Positions 31,249 to 40,393 of a stretch of DNA of 43,501 bases are shown in pieces. A program made the translations under genes and the position numbers. The stretch comes from a virus. Location: IMG/VR virus record IMGVR_UViG_3300005337_000012, positions 1 through 43,501 of that record; one strand, given 5' to 3'. How positions within the stretch are numbered: position 1 is the first letter of the stretch; each line of letters opens with the position of its first letter. Under the pieces are notes generated by a model. It saw nothing but the letters and a program-made list of their open reading frames with translations. It did no database searches and had not been told where the DNA came from.

Positions 31249-32376
31249 TTAGCTTAAACCAGTATACCAAATAGAAGTATCTGCGCCGTTCATACATTCC
31301 ATTGTAACTTCGCTTAGCTTCATTACTTTTTGGTTGTCACCGGTTTTACCGAGGACTTCCTCAACGCCGATACGTCCAGGTACACCTAACAGTTTTACGC
31401 GGCTTCTGTCGAAGGCACACGCGGCACCGTTGGGGATGCAGGTAGAACGCATAATCGTTAAAGGTGCAGAGCCAAATTCATAAACGTCGTAGTCACTTAC
31501 GATTCTACGCTCAGTGTTGCCCATACCGCCGGCTGTTACCAAAGCATTTTTCAATGCGGTGATACGAGAGTAGAGGCTGTTTGGTACTGAGAGGCAAAGG
31601 TTGTTAGGGTCTGCGCCACCTTCGAGCAAGGGGATAATTACCGTTTGCTCAATGAATGATTTATCGACCGTGTAGCCGGTTGCGTTTTTAGCTGCGTAGT
31701 AGCGGATACCACCCATTCTACGCACAGCTTCATTGGTAGAACCGACACGGTTACCTAAATAGCAAGCGTCTGCAATCAACTTCATTAACTGAATATCTTT
31801 TTCAGTTAATTGTTTAGCCATGCTGTTATCGCCGGCTAAGCCTTTGAAGTTCATCATAGAGCCTGACAGATTGACATCCTTACGGAAAATCTCTGTCATG
31901 TTGTAACTTGTGGTTGCGCCTTCAAAGAAATCTGTATTGTAGTCAGAACCCTCTGCCCAATACTGAGTAACTTTAATGGTTGCGCCTGCGGTATGCGCCG
32001 CGCCGGTTGTGCCGTTGTATCCACGAGTTACGGTTAATGAATCGTTACCCGCGCCTGCTGTAACCAACATTTCCTCAAAGTCAATCTGAAGAATGCAGTA
32101 GAGACCGGCGGTGGTGTTAGAGTTTTTAATATCTAACTTAGCACCTTTACCAGTAGGTACGGTTACTGTGGTTGCAGAGTTTGTAATGTCTGCGTTTAAT
32201 GTTGTAGTAGCGGCTTTAAGATATTTGTCACCCCACTCGTGGCGAGCTGCATGCGCTTGAATGCCTGGGTCCCAAATCATGTCATAGATAGGGTCGGGGC
32301 GTTCACCGCTGTATGTTGCTACTGAGATTACATCCCGTAAATCCTGAGGGTTTACGGTACTGAGCCATTGTGCCAT
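31249..32376 (-). CDS. Major capsid protein, SU10-like (DUF5309)
   Basis: 375 residues. Fits the DUF5309/SU10 major capsid family: N-terminal P-I-Y-D-M-I-W-D-P, a beta-insertion with T-T-V-T-V and M-L-V-T-A-G-A-G-N-D-S-L-T-V-T-R-G-Y-N-G-T-T, then W-A-E-G-S-D-Y-N, the G-G-I-R-Y-Y loop and a C-terminal W-Y-T-G-L-S. HK97 fold assembled around the scaffold coded just upstream in the operon. A good ribosome site (AAGGAG on the minus strand) suggests strong translation. Confidence 0.85.
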   Translation of the reverse strand: MAQWLSTVNPQDLRDVISVATYSGERPDPIYDMIWDPGIQAHAARHEWGDKYLKAATTTLNADITNSATTVTVPTGKGAKLDIKNSNTTAGLYCILQIDFEEMLVTAGAGNDSLTVTRGYNGTTGAAHTAGATIKVTQYWAEGSDYNTDFFEGATTSYNMTEIFRKDVNLSGSMMNFKGLAGDNSMAKQLTEKDIQLMKLIADACYLGNRVGSTNEAVRRMGGIRYYAAKNATGYTVDKSFIEQTVIIPLLEGGADPNNLCLSVPNSLYSRITALKNALVTAGGMGNTERRIVSDYDVYEFGSAPLTIMRSTCIPNGAACAFDRSRVKLLGVPGRIGVEEVLGKTGDNQKVMKLSEVTMECMNGADTSIWYTGLS

Positions 32377-32393
32377 GGTATTTAACTCCTTAC

Positions 32394-33509
32394 TTATACA
32401 TGTGCAGTTCCATTACCCAAATCTAAATTAGTTAGTTTTTGGGCGTTGAATTGGTCCAAAGTAAGAGGAACCTTCTGACCAGAGAACTGGCCTAAATGGT
32501 TTCTATATGTGCTTTGAACTGGCTGCGGTTCGGGAGTCATGCCGGCAGGGGGCGTCGCTATGGTTGGCACTGGAAGATTCGCAGGAGTCTGGCTCGAAAA
32601 TTCACCGGCGGCAATTTTAGCAATCGCTACAGATATTCTAGCATACTCTTTTGGATTGGTTGATGGTTTATCTAACAATGCCTTATCCATGAACATAGGA
32701 GCTAATTCAGCAAAACGTTTTTCAGCGAACTGTGCTGCCTTTTGGTCAGACTGCAAAGCGGGGAAAACCTCAACCAATTGTTTACCTAGCTCTTGTTGCG
32801 TTCCTGTCCATTGGTGAGACTCAAGAATAGGTTTAAACCCGTCTATTTCGTTTGTGAACTTGTGTTGGATTGAGTATACGTCGCCCATCAATCCAGCAAG
32901 TAAGGGGCCGACCGTGGCTACGACAAACTTCTCTAAATCCTGAGTAAAGTCTGCGTGTTGTAGCCCCATCTCTTGCGCGTTCTCCTCACCAAACAGGCCG
33001 GCGGCTGTTATTGCAGGTCGGGCACCCATCCATTGTTGAGCCTCTTGGCTTAGTTGTTGGCGGTAGGCGTCTGGCGCAATCATTTGTGGCGCTGCGTTTT
33101 CCGGTGTCGGTTCGGGTGCGCCTTGTTGAGCCTGCAAAAGTTGCATTAGTTTGCCTGGGTCTTTTTGCATTAACTCAAACAGTTGGTCTTTAGCCGCTTG
33201 CGCTACTAAATCAGGGGTTTGGGGTTGTGGAGTTTCCGGCGTAGGTGTGGGGGTTTCTGTTGGGGGTGCTTGAGGTTGTGCTGGCTGAGGTGCGGGTACT
33301 TCGAATCTAGCTTTACGCTCTTGCAAAATCTCTTGCAGTGTTTTAGTAGGTGCGGGAGTTGGAGGTGTTGGGGCCGCTTCGGGTGCTGTAAGTGTGGGCG
33401 TAGGTTGTTGAACAGGTGCCGCAACAGGTGCGGGAGCTGAGGGGGTTGGGGTTGGGGTTGGGGTTGTTGGGATACTAGCGGTTATGGGGGTAGGTGCATT
33501 ACCGGCCAT
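32394..33509 (-). CDS. Scaffolding protein
   Basis: 371 residues. The first ~110 are Pro/Thr/Ala/Gln low complexity (P-T-P-T-P-T-P-S-A-P-A-P). The rest is charged and helical, with a basic C-terminal end (F-S-G-Q-K-V-P-L). Size, disorder and place directly before the capsid gene fit a podovirus scaffold, which shapes the procapsid and then leaves. The start overlaps no gene but follows the 77-residue gene closely. Confidence 0.75.
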   Translation of the reverse strand: MAGNAPTPITASIPTTPTPTPTPSAPAPVAAPVQQPTPTLTAPEAAPTPPTPAPTKTLQEILQERKARFEVPAPQPAQPQAPPTETPTPTPETPQPQTPDLVAQAAKDQLFELMQKDPGKLMQLLQAQQGAPEPTPENAAPQMIAPDAYRQQLSQEAQQWMGARPAITAAGLFGEENAQEMGLQHADFTQDLEKFVVATVGPLLAGLMGDVYSIQHKFTNEIDGFKPILESHQWTGTQQELGKQLVEVFPALQSDQKAAQFAEKRFAELAPMFMDKALLDKPSTNPKEYARISVAIAKIAAGEFSSQTPANLPVPTIATPPAGMTPEPQPVQSTYRNHLGQFSGQKVPLTLDQFNAQKLTNLDLGNGTAHV

Positions 33510-33511
33510 GA

Positions 33512-33745
33512 TTAATCCTCTTCTCTATCGATTACTGTATGTGGTGCTTTTAATACCAATTGTAATATCTCTTGATATATCGCGGCCTTAATCGCCTCAG
33601 CATGGAACGCGGTTAAGTCATCTTCGGTTTTAATGTGGGGTACTTGCAACCGGGCTTTGCTCTCTAAAAACGCGACCATTTGTTTTGTCTCAGCGTTTTG
33701 CAGCCAAAGCTTATGGTTGTTGTTTTGATACTCTTGGCTGCTCAT
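33512..33745 (-). CDS. Hypothetical helical protein
   Basis: 77 residues, helical (T-K-Q-M-V-A-F-L-E-S-K-A-R-L). It starts within the last 35 bases of the portal gene and ends just before the scaffold gene, so it is translationally embedded in the head operon. No family recognised. Confidence 0.65.
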   Translation of the reverse strand: MSSQEYQNNNHKLWLQNAETKQMVAFLESKARLQVPHIKTEDDLTAFHAEAIKAAIYQEILQLVLKAPHTVIDREED

Positions 33746-35693
33746 TGGGTTTAGGCTCCGGGTTCAATACTTGTATCGTCTCAGCTTGTATTTTCTGAAT
33801 TTCAGCTTGTGCTTTTTGAGTATCGGCGTTTAGTTTATCAATCTCAGCTTGCAACTTCTGCGCTTCCAATTGTACCTGCGCGGCCTGAATTGCTTCGTTC
33901 TTCTGTTGTTGAGCCTGTTGCTGTTGTCCGTTTGCTTGCAGGGCTTCAGCGACCTGTGAGAGGGGTTTGAGAAGGGTTTCTAAATCGAGGTCACTCGCGT
34001 ACGTTCTAATCAGGTTGTTAAAGTCAATCTGAGCCTGAATAGCTGCTTTAATTTCAGGGTCTTGCGCGAGAGGGGCTAAAGTCCCTAAAAGCCTTTCACA
34101 GCTATTTAACTGGTCTACTTTTTGAATGGCGTCTTCAAATGTAGAGAGTTTCATCCCTATGACTTCAATAGGAGGGATAGCCGCACCCTTAGTAAACCAA
34201 TCTTGAAAGTCTGTCGATATAGCTTGAGCTAAACCCAACAGCGGTAAGCCCATTTGGACGATTACTTGCATGGGGTCTACTTGTTGCCCCTGATTCGCCA
34301 ATTCTGTAACTGCTTGCTGTACTTGAGCAATTTCTGCCTGTAGTACAGAACGAATCATAGAGTAGACACGCTTAGCTAGGGGGTATAAAGCGTGTTGATT
34401 AATAGATAACCCATAACGACGTAGAGCGGTATCTGCTCCGTTCGCTTCCAATCTTTTAGCGGTCGCTGATACACGGCGGTCGTCAGTGTCGGAAGTACCA
34501 GAGAGGAAATTTGGGATACCTACCAAGGCTTCGAATTGATATTGAAGGCGGCTGATTACCTCTTCCGCTTGAGGTGCTGCACGCTCTGAGCCAGGGATAG
34601 GCATTAAGTGGTATGGGTTTGTTGAAATCCTGGCAATTAACTCCCCTGGTGCATATGATGGTTTTTGAGGATTGAAATACATGTCTGTAGGGTCATACTG
34701 GCGTGGGGGTTTGACCATATCTTTAATGGAGTCAATACCCAAATTGTGTACGGTAATCGCGGCCATTTCTAAATCGATAGCTTTATCGCAAATGCCAACG
34801 CCAATACGAACGGGGCCGATACGGGCAGCGTACATTTCTTTCAATGTCGCATAGATAGCGCCTGAAAACTCTTCTCCGTCTGGTGTCTCTTTACTGACGA
34901 AACGGATTAAGTATTTTCCGCTCGCAACCGTAGCGCGAACATGATAGTAAAAATCTTCACCTACTTGTAGGACGGGGGCATAGTAATCAATTATTTCATG
35001 ACCTAAACGGGAATCGTATTTAGGTGCTTGGTAGACAGAGCTACGTGGAACGGGCCGACTAAATACTTCCTTCTCCGTAATCCCCATAATCGTTTGTAAA
35101 TCGTATGAGTGGCTTTGATCGCCCTCTGCCATATCGATTAATTCTTGACGGGTTTTATAAGTGCGCAACATCATAATAGCGCGTTCTATTGGCTCAGTAA
35201 TTGGGTATATGCCAACATCTTGCGGATTGATCAACTGAATATTTAAACGGGGCAGTTTGCCTACTCCGTTAATATAGTCCCATGTAGGTTGTAAGCCAGC
35301 GGCACCTTCCAGGCCCATAGTGGTGGTAAGCTTGGGGGTTAATTCATCCATGCCGGCACTTTGAAAAAAGTAACCCATCAGAGCCGACATGATAGAACAG
35401 GGGAGAGCGTAGACTTGAGAGCTGTCATAAAGCGTGAAGAATGTTTTAGCGTCGGGCATTAAGAGGGGGGAGAGTCTGTCTGTAAATGTATCAATCGCTT
35501 TTGCTGTCCAGCCAAGGTGAGTTTTTGTTTGAACTGCTTTAGACTTTAAAACCTTTTCAGGCAGAATGCCGTTGTAGGAGCGCACAACAGTAGAGTGCAA
35601 TTTATCAATCTCATTTCGAGCGCTGATAGATAAGCGCCAATAGTTGAGTAACTGCTCTACAATTTTACGGTGTATCTCTTGTTGAGTATCCAA
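33711..35693 (-). CDS. Portal protein (head-tail connector)
   Basis: 660 residues. Helical N-terminus (N-Y-W-R-L-S-I-S-A-R-N-E-I-D), W-T-A-K-A-I-D-T-F-T-D-R-L, a wing domain, and G-I-P-N-F-L-S-G-T-S-D-T-D-D-R-R-V-S-A-T-A as in podovirus connectors. The C-terminal ~90 residues form a Gln/Ala coiled coil (Q-Q-Q-A-Q-Q-Q-K-N-E-A-I), the 'barrel' region. It lies between terminase and scaffold, the usual order. It forms the dodecameric ring through which DNA enters and leaves. Confidence 0.85.
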   Translation of the reverse strand: MDTQQEIHRKIVEQLLNYWRLSISARNEIDKLHSTVVRSYNGILPEKVLKSKAVQTKTHLGWTAKAIDTFTDRLSPLLMPDAKTFFTLYDSSQVYALPCSIMSALMGYFFQSAGMDELTPKLTTTMGLEGAAGLQPTWDYINGVGKLPRLNIQLINPQDVGIYPITEPIERAIMMLRTYKTRQELIDMAEGDQSHSYDLQTIMGITEKEVFSRPVPRSSVYQAPKYDSRLGHEIIDYYAPVLQVGEDFYYHVRATVASGKYLIRFVSKETPDGEEFSGAIYATLKEMYAARIGPVRIGVGICDKAIDLEMAAITVHNLGIDSIKDMVKPPRQYDPTDMYFNPQKPSYAPGELIARISTNPYHLMPIPGSERAAPQAEEVISRLQYQFEALVGIPNFLSGTSDTDDRRVSATAKRLEANGADTALRRYGLSINQHALYPLAKRVYSMIRSVLQAEIAQVQQAVTELANQGQQVDPMQVIVQMGLPLLGLAQAISTDFQDWFTKGAAIPPIEVIGMKLSTFEDAIQKVDQLNSCERLLGTLAPLAQDPEIKAAIQAQIDFNNLIRTYASDLDLETLLKPLSQVAEALQANGQQQQAQQQKNEAIQAAQVQLEAQKLQAEIDKLNADTQKAQAEIQKIQAETIQVLNPEPKPNEQPRVSKQQP

Positions 35694-35707
35694 CGGCTAA
35701 AGCCTCA

Positions 35708-37327
35708 CTAAGCGGGGAAAACTATGTCTGATTCTACCACATAATTATGCTTTGACTTATGGTTGTTGGATAGCATGATATCTGCGAATTGGAGGCAACC
35801 ATACCGCAGGTTATCCATTACGTCTTCATACGGATGTTTTTCGTCAATCGTCTCGGTTATGTCGCCGTTTTTATCTGTCAAGTATTTATATTCACCTTGC
35901 AATGCGGCAATAAGGGTGGGAGTTTTATCCGGGTTATGGATGTAGATACGCTCTCTGTCATTGTATCGGGTATTAAATAGGGATTGAAGTAGTGTGATAC
36001 CCGAGTGTAGGCGATTTTTAGCCCCCAATACTTTATCGATTTGAAGGGGGTGAAGACCGTGTTTTTGTAAAATGTCATGGTCGCTAAACGATTTTTTCTC
36101 TTGCCATGGTTTTACTTGGCCGGCGGGGTCCCCCGTAAAAATGTAATTATAGCCGGCGTTTTCTGCTGTGGATATATCACGGTAAGGGTGGAGCTTATTA
36201 TACCTATCCATGGTCGAAAGAACCGCCAACGCGAGTTCTTCTGTCGAACCTCTCGGCCTACCTTGAGAGCCGTCAAGCACAACCTCGTGAAAAACGTCAA
36301 CACAATAATACTCATCAACCTGCATAAACAAGGCTGAGCAAACACGGCCAAAGTCAAACGATACGATAATGGGAAACTCGGGATTGGGGGTCCAAAGATT
36401 TTGGGGGTTTTTAATCATATCTCGAGTAGGCTGTACCGCCTTAACGTGGAGCCCGTAATCAAACATATCAATTACCTTACCCTCTAAGCTCATCGTATAA
36501 CTTATGTCTACTTCACGGGCTAAACCCGATTTTGTGTACCGTTTTTGTTGTTCAGCGTACCAAATATCATCGTGCTTTGGGTGAGAGCGCCAATGCAATG
36601 TAATCTTTTCCGGCTGGTCTTCAATTCGACGGTTTGCCATTTTGGCAAAACGATTATTACCGCCGTATGGGGTGGATACGGCTAAACGGCAGGGTGTCGT
36701 TTGACCGCACGCTTCCCAAGCCGCATCTGCATTTTCCCAAAAAGCGAACTCATCAAACAAGGCTACCGTATTACGGCCTGACCTACCAAAAGAAGCGTTC
36801 GCGGTTTCCCCTACAATGGTAGCCCGGTTTTCAGGGTTTACCATTTTGAGGTAGGTCATGTGCCTTGGCTCAGAAAAACCCATAGGGCGCATAAACTTAG
36901 GGAGATAGCGAAAAACTAGACGGACTTTTTCAAACAGGGTACTAATATCCCCCGTTTTATCTACCTCGTTTACGTTCCTTGAGCCGAGTCTACCAGAGAA
37001 ATCGGGTATAAATAACCAACAGTACTCAATAACGCAAATACTAATCCACGAAACCCCCATATCCCGGCTCTTCTCAACCAATAAGTCCTTACCTGACAGG
37101 ATAGAGTTATATATTTGAAGTACGACGGGCCGCTGAAATTCGTACAATTCAAACGGTACAACGCCAATAGGCTTATTGTTCGGGCCTGTACGTGGGTCAT
37201 ACGTCATAGCATACCAGTCAAACCAGTACAGTATGTCTCGTTTGCACCGTATTTTTTCTATGGCGATGAGTTTTTCATCATGTTTAATACGAGCGAATTT
37301 TGCTACCCGCTCCACCATATTAGCCAT
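35708..37327 (-). CDS. terL: Terminase large subunit
   Basis: 539 residues. ATPase: L-V-E-K-S-R-D-M-G-V-S-W (83-94, Walker A variant) and V-A-L-F-D-E-F (187-193, Walker B with catalytic E). Coupling motif near L-A-V-S-T-P-Y-G-G. C-terminal RNase H-like nuclease: I-V-S-F-D-F-G-R-V and a late D-N-L-R-Y-G. It cuts and pumps phage DNA into the procapsid. The start overlaps the stop of the upstream gene by one base. Confidence 0.93.
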   Translation of the reverse strand: MANMVERVAKFARIKHDEKLIAIEKIRCKRDILYWFDWYAMTYDPRTGPNNKPIGVVPFELYEFQRPVVLQIYNSILSGKDLLVEKSRDMGVSWISICVIEYCWLFIPDFSGRLGSRNVNEVDKTGDISTLFEKVRLVFRYLPKFMRPMGFSEPRHMTYLKMVNPENRATIVGETANASFGRSGRNTVALFDEFAFWENADAAWEACGQTTPCRLAVSTPYGGNNRFAKMANRRIEDQPEKITLHWRSHPKHDDIWYAEQQKRYTKSGLAREVDISYTMSLEGKVIDMFDYGLHVKAVQPTRDMIKNPQNLWTPNPEFPIIVSFDFGRVCSALFMQVDEYYCVDVFHEVVLDGSQGRPRGSTEELALAVLSTMDRYNKLHPYRDISTAENAGYNYIFTGDPAGQVKPWQEKKSFSDHDILQKHGLHPLQIDKVLGAKNRLHSGITLLQSLFNTRYNDRERIYIHNPDKTPTLIAALQGEYKYLTDKNGDITETIDEKHPYEDVMDNLRYGCLQFADIMLSNNHKSKHNYVVESDIVFPA

Positions 37328-37932
37328 TAGAAAGACCGGATAAGACGGGCGTGTAACTCATTTAACTCATCATCTGAAAGCTTTTCTAAGCTGGTAACAT
37401 CGATAGTATTACCGTCATCCAGTTTAACCAAGTCGAATACTTCAGGGGCCAAGTCTTTAAGTTGTTCAATAGCCCGGTGGGGTTCATGAAACTCTAAATT
37501 ATAAGTATCGGTCGTATTGCCGAAAGGGTCTGTTTTAGTGGTGTATTTAAACTTTTTGACCGCGTGGGCCATAGAGCGAGTCCATTGGGTGATTGGCACC
37601 GGTTTAATTTTGGGAGTACCTGTTTCATCCTCTGCGGTTTGGTGGAAATACTTCCTAACGTCCGCATTTAAGATACCAATTAGTAATTCTAATGTAGACT
37701 GACGAACCGATTGAGCGGCCCTTATACGCTCCGCCCGGATGTGCTGAATCCTTTGATGTACTTCCGGGTCCATCTCCCAATCAAACAGCACAGCATTAAC
37801 GTCATGCAGTTTAAGCATGGGGCCAATTAACGACATGACCGCATCAATAGGCAGGGTATCAGACCCGCCCATTATATTAATGTATTGTTCGGTAAGGGGG
37901 TGCTTACCTTTCTTCTCTATATCGGCACTCAT
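37327..37932 (-). CDS. Probable terminase small subunit
   Basis: 201 residues from the ATG at 37932; a TTG at 37983 would add 17. Largely helical, basic in the middle (R-I-R-A-A-Q-S-V-R-Q-S), ending L-H-A-R-L-I-R-S-F. No recognisable family match; the call rests on its place directly before terL as the first late gene. If transcription starts from the promoter at 37940-37967, the ATG would be at or within a base or so of the RNA start, giving a nearly leaderless message. Confidence 0.6.
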   Translation of the reverse strand: MSADIEKKGKHPLTEQYINIMGGSDTLPIDAVMSLIGPMLKLHDVNAVLFDWEMDPEVHQRIQHIRAERIRAAQSVRQSTLELLIGILNADVRKYFHQTAEDETGTPKIKPVPITQWTRSMAHAVKKFKYTTKTDPFGNTTDTYNLEFHEPHRAIEQLKDLAPEVFDLVKLDDGNTIDVTSLEKLSDDELNELHARLIRSF

Positions 37933-37939
37933 AGGATTG

Positions 37940-37967
37940 AGTATACCAAATCGGTGCGGTGGGGCAA
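37940..37967 (-). promoter_or_regulatory. Candidate late promoter
   Basis: Minus strand: TTGCCC (37967-37962), 16-base spacer, TATACT (37945-37940) preceded by TGG (extended -10). The string ATTTGGTATA is shared with the primase promoter. Only seven bases separate the -10 from the ATG at 37932. Confidence 0.5.
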
Positions 37968-38850
37968 GAGTTTTATAAGCCAATAGTCAAGCGGTCGCAG
38001 GATTATATAACACGTAGAGTATGGAGAGTTGTATATAGCGGTAGATAATATTATATAGGTAGATAACCCTGCTAAATTATTGAATTCATATAACGTCAAA
38101 AAATTGGAGAGGGGCATATGAAAGTTGAGAAAAACGACTGGGGTAGCGGAAGGGGGTATCGCCTCACGGCAGAGGGGCTATGACAGTGTCTCAAAGGGGG
38201 AAGCCCCTCCCCTATGGCCTCTTAGGGATTGAGAAACCTCAAAGCCTTTGCTAGTCTACCGATGAACCTAATAGGGTTTGATATACGTATTATATACTTA
38301 TGATGTGAAAGCGTACCATTCTACACCTTCTCCCTCCAAAATAGCCCCTCGTATTTGACCGTGAGCGCATTTTATAACGTCATCAGGTAGTATAAGACCT
38401 GAGATTTTAACTCGTCTCTGAACATAATAAAGATTATCGGACCCAAGTGGTGTTACATAATGTAGGGGTAGAAACCAATAGCAGTGGGGCTTTTGGGCAT
38501 TTTAGCCGTTTGAGGTTTTATTATCGGTGAGAGCTTATTGAGAATGGTTTATGTTAAATTTGTGTAAAGCTGAGCGTTTTAAAAGGGCAAAATGTAAGTG
38601 GGTTTACGCTCATGTAACGGGTTTGAGTTCGCCGTTTAATTTCTCTGTAGGAAAAAGGTGTCGGACTTTCCCTAGAAATCGTTATAACAACTAGTTAATA
38701 GTGTAAGGATTTTCCTCCTTTTTCTTATATTTACTTTTACACCCTATTTACTTAGTAACCCCCTTAATATAGAATAGAAAGGGAATACAGTTACGGAACG
38801 CTATCGATGATATCAAGCCTTAACCGAAAGTTTACATAAAAGGAGTAATT
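37968..38850. other. Divergent control region between late and early blocks
   Basis: About 880 bases with no sizeable gene. The first ~110 are AT-rich (TATATAA, AATATTATATAGG). There is an 8-bp inverted repeat GAGGGGCT/AGCCCCTC (38172-38179, 38202-38209), a 6-bp one TCAGGT/ACCTGA (38383-38402), and a purine/pyrimidine-skewed end before the AAGGAG site at about 38840. Its place between the two divergent operons suggests promoters and perhaps the origin, but neither is defined by motif alone. Confidence 0.5.
38118..38183 (+). CDS. Possible 21-residue leader peptide
   Basis: ATG with GGAGAGG about eight bases upstream, 21 codons, stop inside the GAGGGGCT arm of an inverted repeat (38172-38209). 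The arrangement resembles an attenuator leader, where ribosome position decides the fold. Very short, so it may be chance. Confidence 0.25.
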   Translation: MKVEKNDWGSGRGYRLTAEGL

Positions 38851-39303
38851 ATGCCCCCTAGAAAGGTCTACCCTCGAACATACGAATATATACCTATACA
38901 ACGTGTTAATGAGCTTAGGGCAATTGCCACCGCATTTGGCTTCGAAAGTGAAGTGAAAGCCAACCGCCATTCAAAGCATTACCATGACGTTATAGTTAAG
39001 TACAATAAATTTGACGCTGAACGCTTCAGCAAATCGCTCTATCATAAAAGGCATATAGAGGTATTGAGTTCTATACTACGAGACGCCCACAATGAATTCT
39101 TCCTTGAGCGCAGTAAAACGAATTTTGCAATCCGCAACCATAACCTATGGCAAGCCTTAACCGTTCATTTAAGAGATATCACCGTTATACCAGCGCACAA
39201 TGATGAGTCTCGGTATGTTATTCGTAAAAAGGTACTGGAAGATGAAACAGGATTGACTCCTGTGGATGATGCCGGGTATGTAATCGACTTTAGTGACATT
39301 TAA
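38851..39303 (+). CDS. Hypothetical protein, first early gene
   Basis: 150 residues behind a very strong AAAAGGAG site. Basic N-terminus (P-P-R-K-V-Y-P-R-T-Y-E-Y), several Tyr/His-rich stretches (N-R-H-S-K-H-Y-H-D-V) and a charged helical middle. It ends D-F-S-D-I, the acidic-Ile ending found in five proteins here. First gene downstream of the control region, so probably expressed immediately on infection. No family recognised. Confidence 0.7.
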   Translation: MPPRKVYPRTYEYIPIQRVNELRAIATAFGFESEVKANRHSKHYHDVIVKYNKFDAERFSKSLYHKRHIEVLSSILRDAHNEFFLERSKTNFAIRNHNLWQALTVHLRDITVIPAHNDESRYVIRKKVLEDETGLTPVDDAGYVIDFSDI

Positions 39304-39319
39304 AGAAAGGTATAAAACT

Positions 39320-39640
39320 ATGAGAGCTATAAAGAACATCCCCCTGGAATTGGCGTGGTGCTACGTCGACAGTGCCGTTAATCGTTGGGGTAAATCTGCT
39401 GACATAACCAACATAAAAGAAGGCAGGTGTTCAGTCACTATAAAAACACCTAAAGGCAGTTCATATATTGAAGAGATGTCACGGCGCGCTAAAAATCATT
39501 TTATTGAGGCGCACAATAGATATGATCGTACTAGTGGGCCGGAATCTCTTAAAATGTTAGCCTGTGTAAGCTTCCTGGATGGTCAAAAGGCATATGAGTT
39601 AAAACTTAAAATAGAGAAGGAGCTGGGAAGTGTCATTTAA
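39320..39640 (+). CDS. Hypothetical protein, paralogue of the next gene
   Basis: 106 residues from the ATG at 39320, which has AAAGG nine bases upstream; a GTG at 39293 inside the previous gene is less likely. It shares with the 39657 product I-P-x-E-L-A-x-C near the start, a V-T-[IV] strand, G-S-S-x-I, and a similar C-terminal helix pair with a Y-x-L/L-x-I and K-E-L/E-E-L end. Tandem duplicates with unknown function. Confidence 0.65.
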   Translation: MRAIKNIPLELAWCYVDSAVNRWGKSADITNIKEGRCSVTIKTPKGSSYIEEMSRRAKNHFIEAHNRYDRTSGPESLKMLACVSFLDGQKAYELKLKIEKELGSVI

Positions 39641-39656
39641 AAGGAGTTCGTACGGA

Positions 39657-40109
39657 ATGATACCGGATATCCCCTCCGAGCTAGCGGATTGCTTCAGACA
39701 GGTTTTAGAGCATAAGTTCAATACGATAGAGTGCGAGATAACAAGCCCTAATGAGCGTGGCCAAGTAACAGTCTACGTTAAGCGTAGACTAGGCTCTAGC
39801 AATATTGGTATTGGATACATGCGACTGTTTAAAGATATGGGCGCACTTGTTTGTAGTGCATATGATGCATGGGCCAATGATTTCAAAGGGCGTAGAGAGC
39901 GAACGATTGACGCTTGCCGAATTTTAGGCAATTACTCCCTACCTATCGCACTCATTGAGAAGATGGAAGAAGAGTTAAAAGCCTTAGACAATGGTATACC
40001 TCAAATAGTCATCACTCAACAGATGGTGGACGACCATCTAAAAGCGGAGTGGGAACGCGGAAAGTCCAAACCGCTTACTGAAGATGAGTTAAGAGCCTGG
40101 GAAGTTTAA
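39657..40109 (+). CDS. Hypothetical protein, paralogue of the previous gene
   Basis: 150 residues from the ATG at 39657 with AAGGAG 10 bases upstream; the open frame extends to a GTG at 39630 overlapping the prior gene. The N-terminal ~105 residues are related to the preceding protein; an extra acidic C-terminal helix (W-E-R-G-K-S-K-P-L-T-E-D-E-L) follows. No family recognised. Confidence 0.65.
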   Translation: MIPDIPSELADCFRQVLEHKFNTIECEITSPNERGQVTVYVKRRLGSSNIGIGYMRLFKDMGALVCSAYDAWANDFKGRRERTIDACRILGNYSLPIALIEKMEEELKALDNGIPQIVITQQMVDDHLKAEWERGKSKPLTEDELRAWEV

Positions 40110-40124
40110 GACGACAATAACCTT

Positions 40125-40152
40125 GTGTAGGTGTCATAATCGGCACCTACAC
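40125..40152 (+). terminator. Perfect 9-bp inverted repeat after the paralogue pair
   Basis: GTGTAGGTG (40125-40133) and CACCTACAC (40144-40152), 10-base loop, then CATTTAAAGTAATTT. A stable hairpin with an AT-rich but not T-run tail; a weak terminator or an mRNA end stabiliser. Confidence 0.5.
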
Positions 40153-40175
40153 CATTTAAAGTAATTTGGCCCAAC
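40148..40175 (+). repeat. 28-base direct repeat, copy 1
   Basis: Identical to 40382-40409. The two copies flank the small gene at 40190-40393, as if that gene were inserted or could be lost by recombination. Confidence 0.9.
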
Positions 40176-40189
40176 CGAAAGGATTAAGT

Positions 40190-40393
40190 ATGCCTAACAT
40201 TCGAGTATCACTTAGTGATTTACCCTTCAAAGTACAGATTGATATGCTGTTTCGTGCAGAAGAGATGTTAAACGATTGTCCGGGTATGGATAGGGTAGAG
40301 CTAATCATCCCTATGGGGTTAAGTGAAGGCTACTGTAGAACCGTCGTAATTCCCCGTCCTAAAGTATGGCGTAGGAACTTATACACCATTTAA
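40190..40393 (+). CDS. Hypothetical small protein
   Basis: 67 residues from the ATG at 40190, which has AAAGGA upstream; an in-frame TTG at 40166 lies inside the flanking repeat. Helix plus strands (L-I-I-P-M-G-L; C-R-T-V-V-I-P-R-P). The stop codon lies in the second copy of the 28-base repeat. No family recognised. Confidence 0.6.
   Translation: MPNIRVSLSDLPFKVQIDMLFRAEEMLNDCPGMDRVELIIPMGLSEGYCRTVVIPRPKVWRRNLYTI

Noticed and set aside
33219-33440. Cys/Arg-rich plus-strand open frame
   Set aside because: Antisense to the Pro/Thr-rich scaffold region; composition is explained by the complementary strand.
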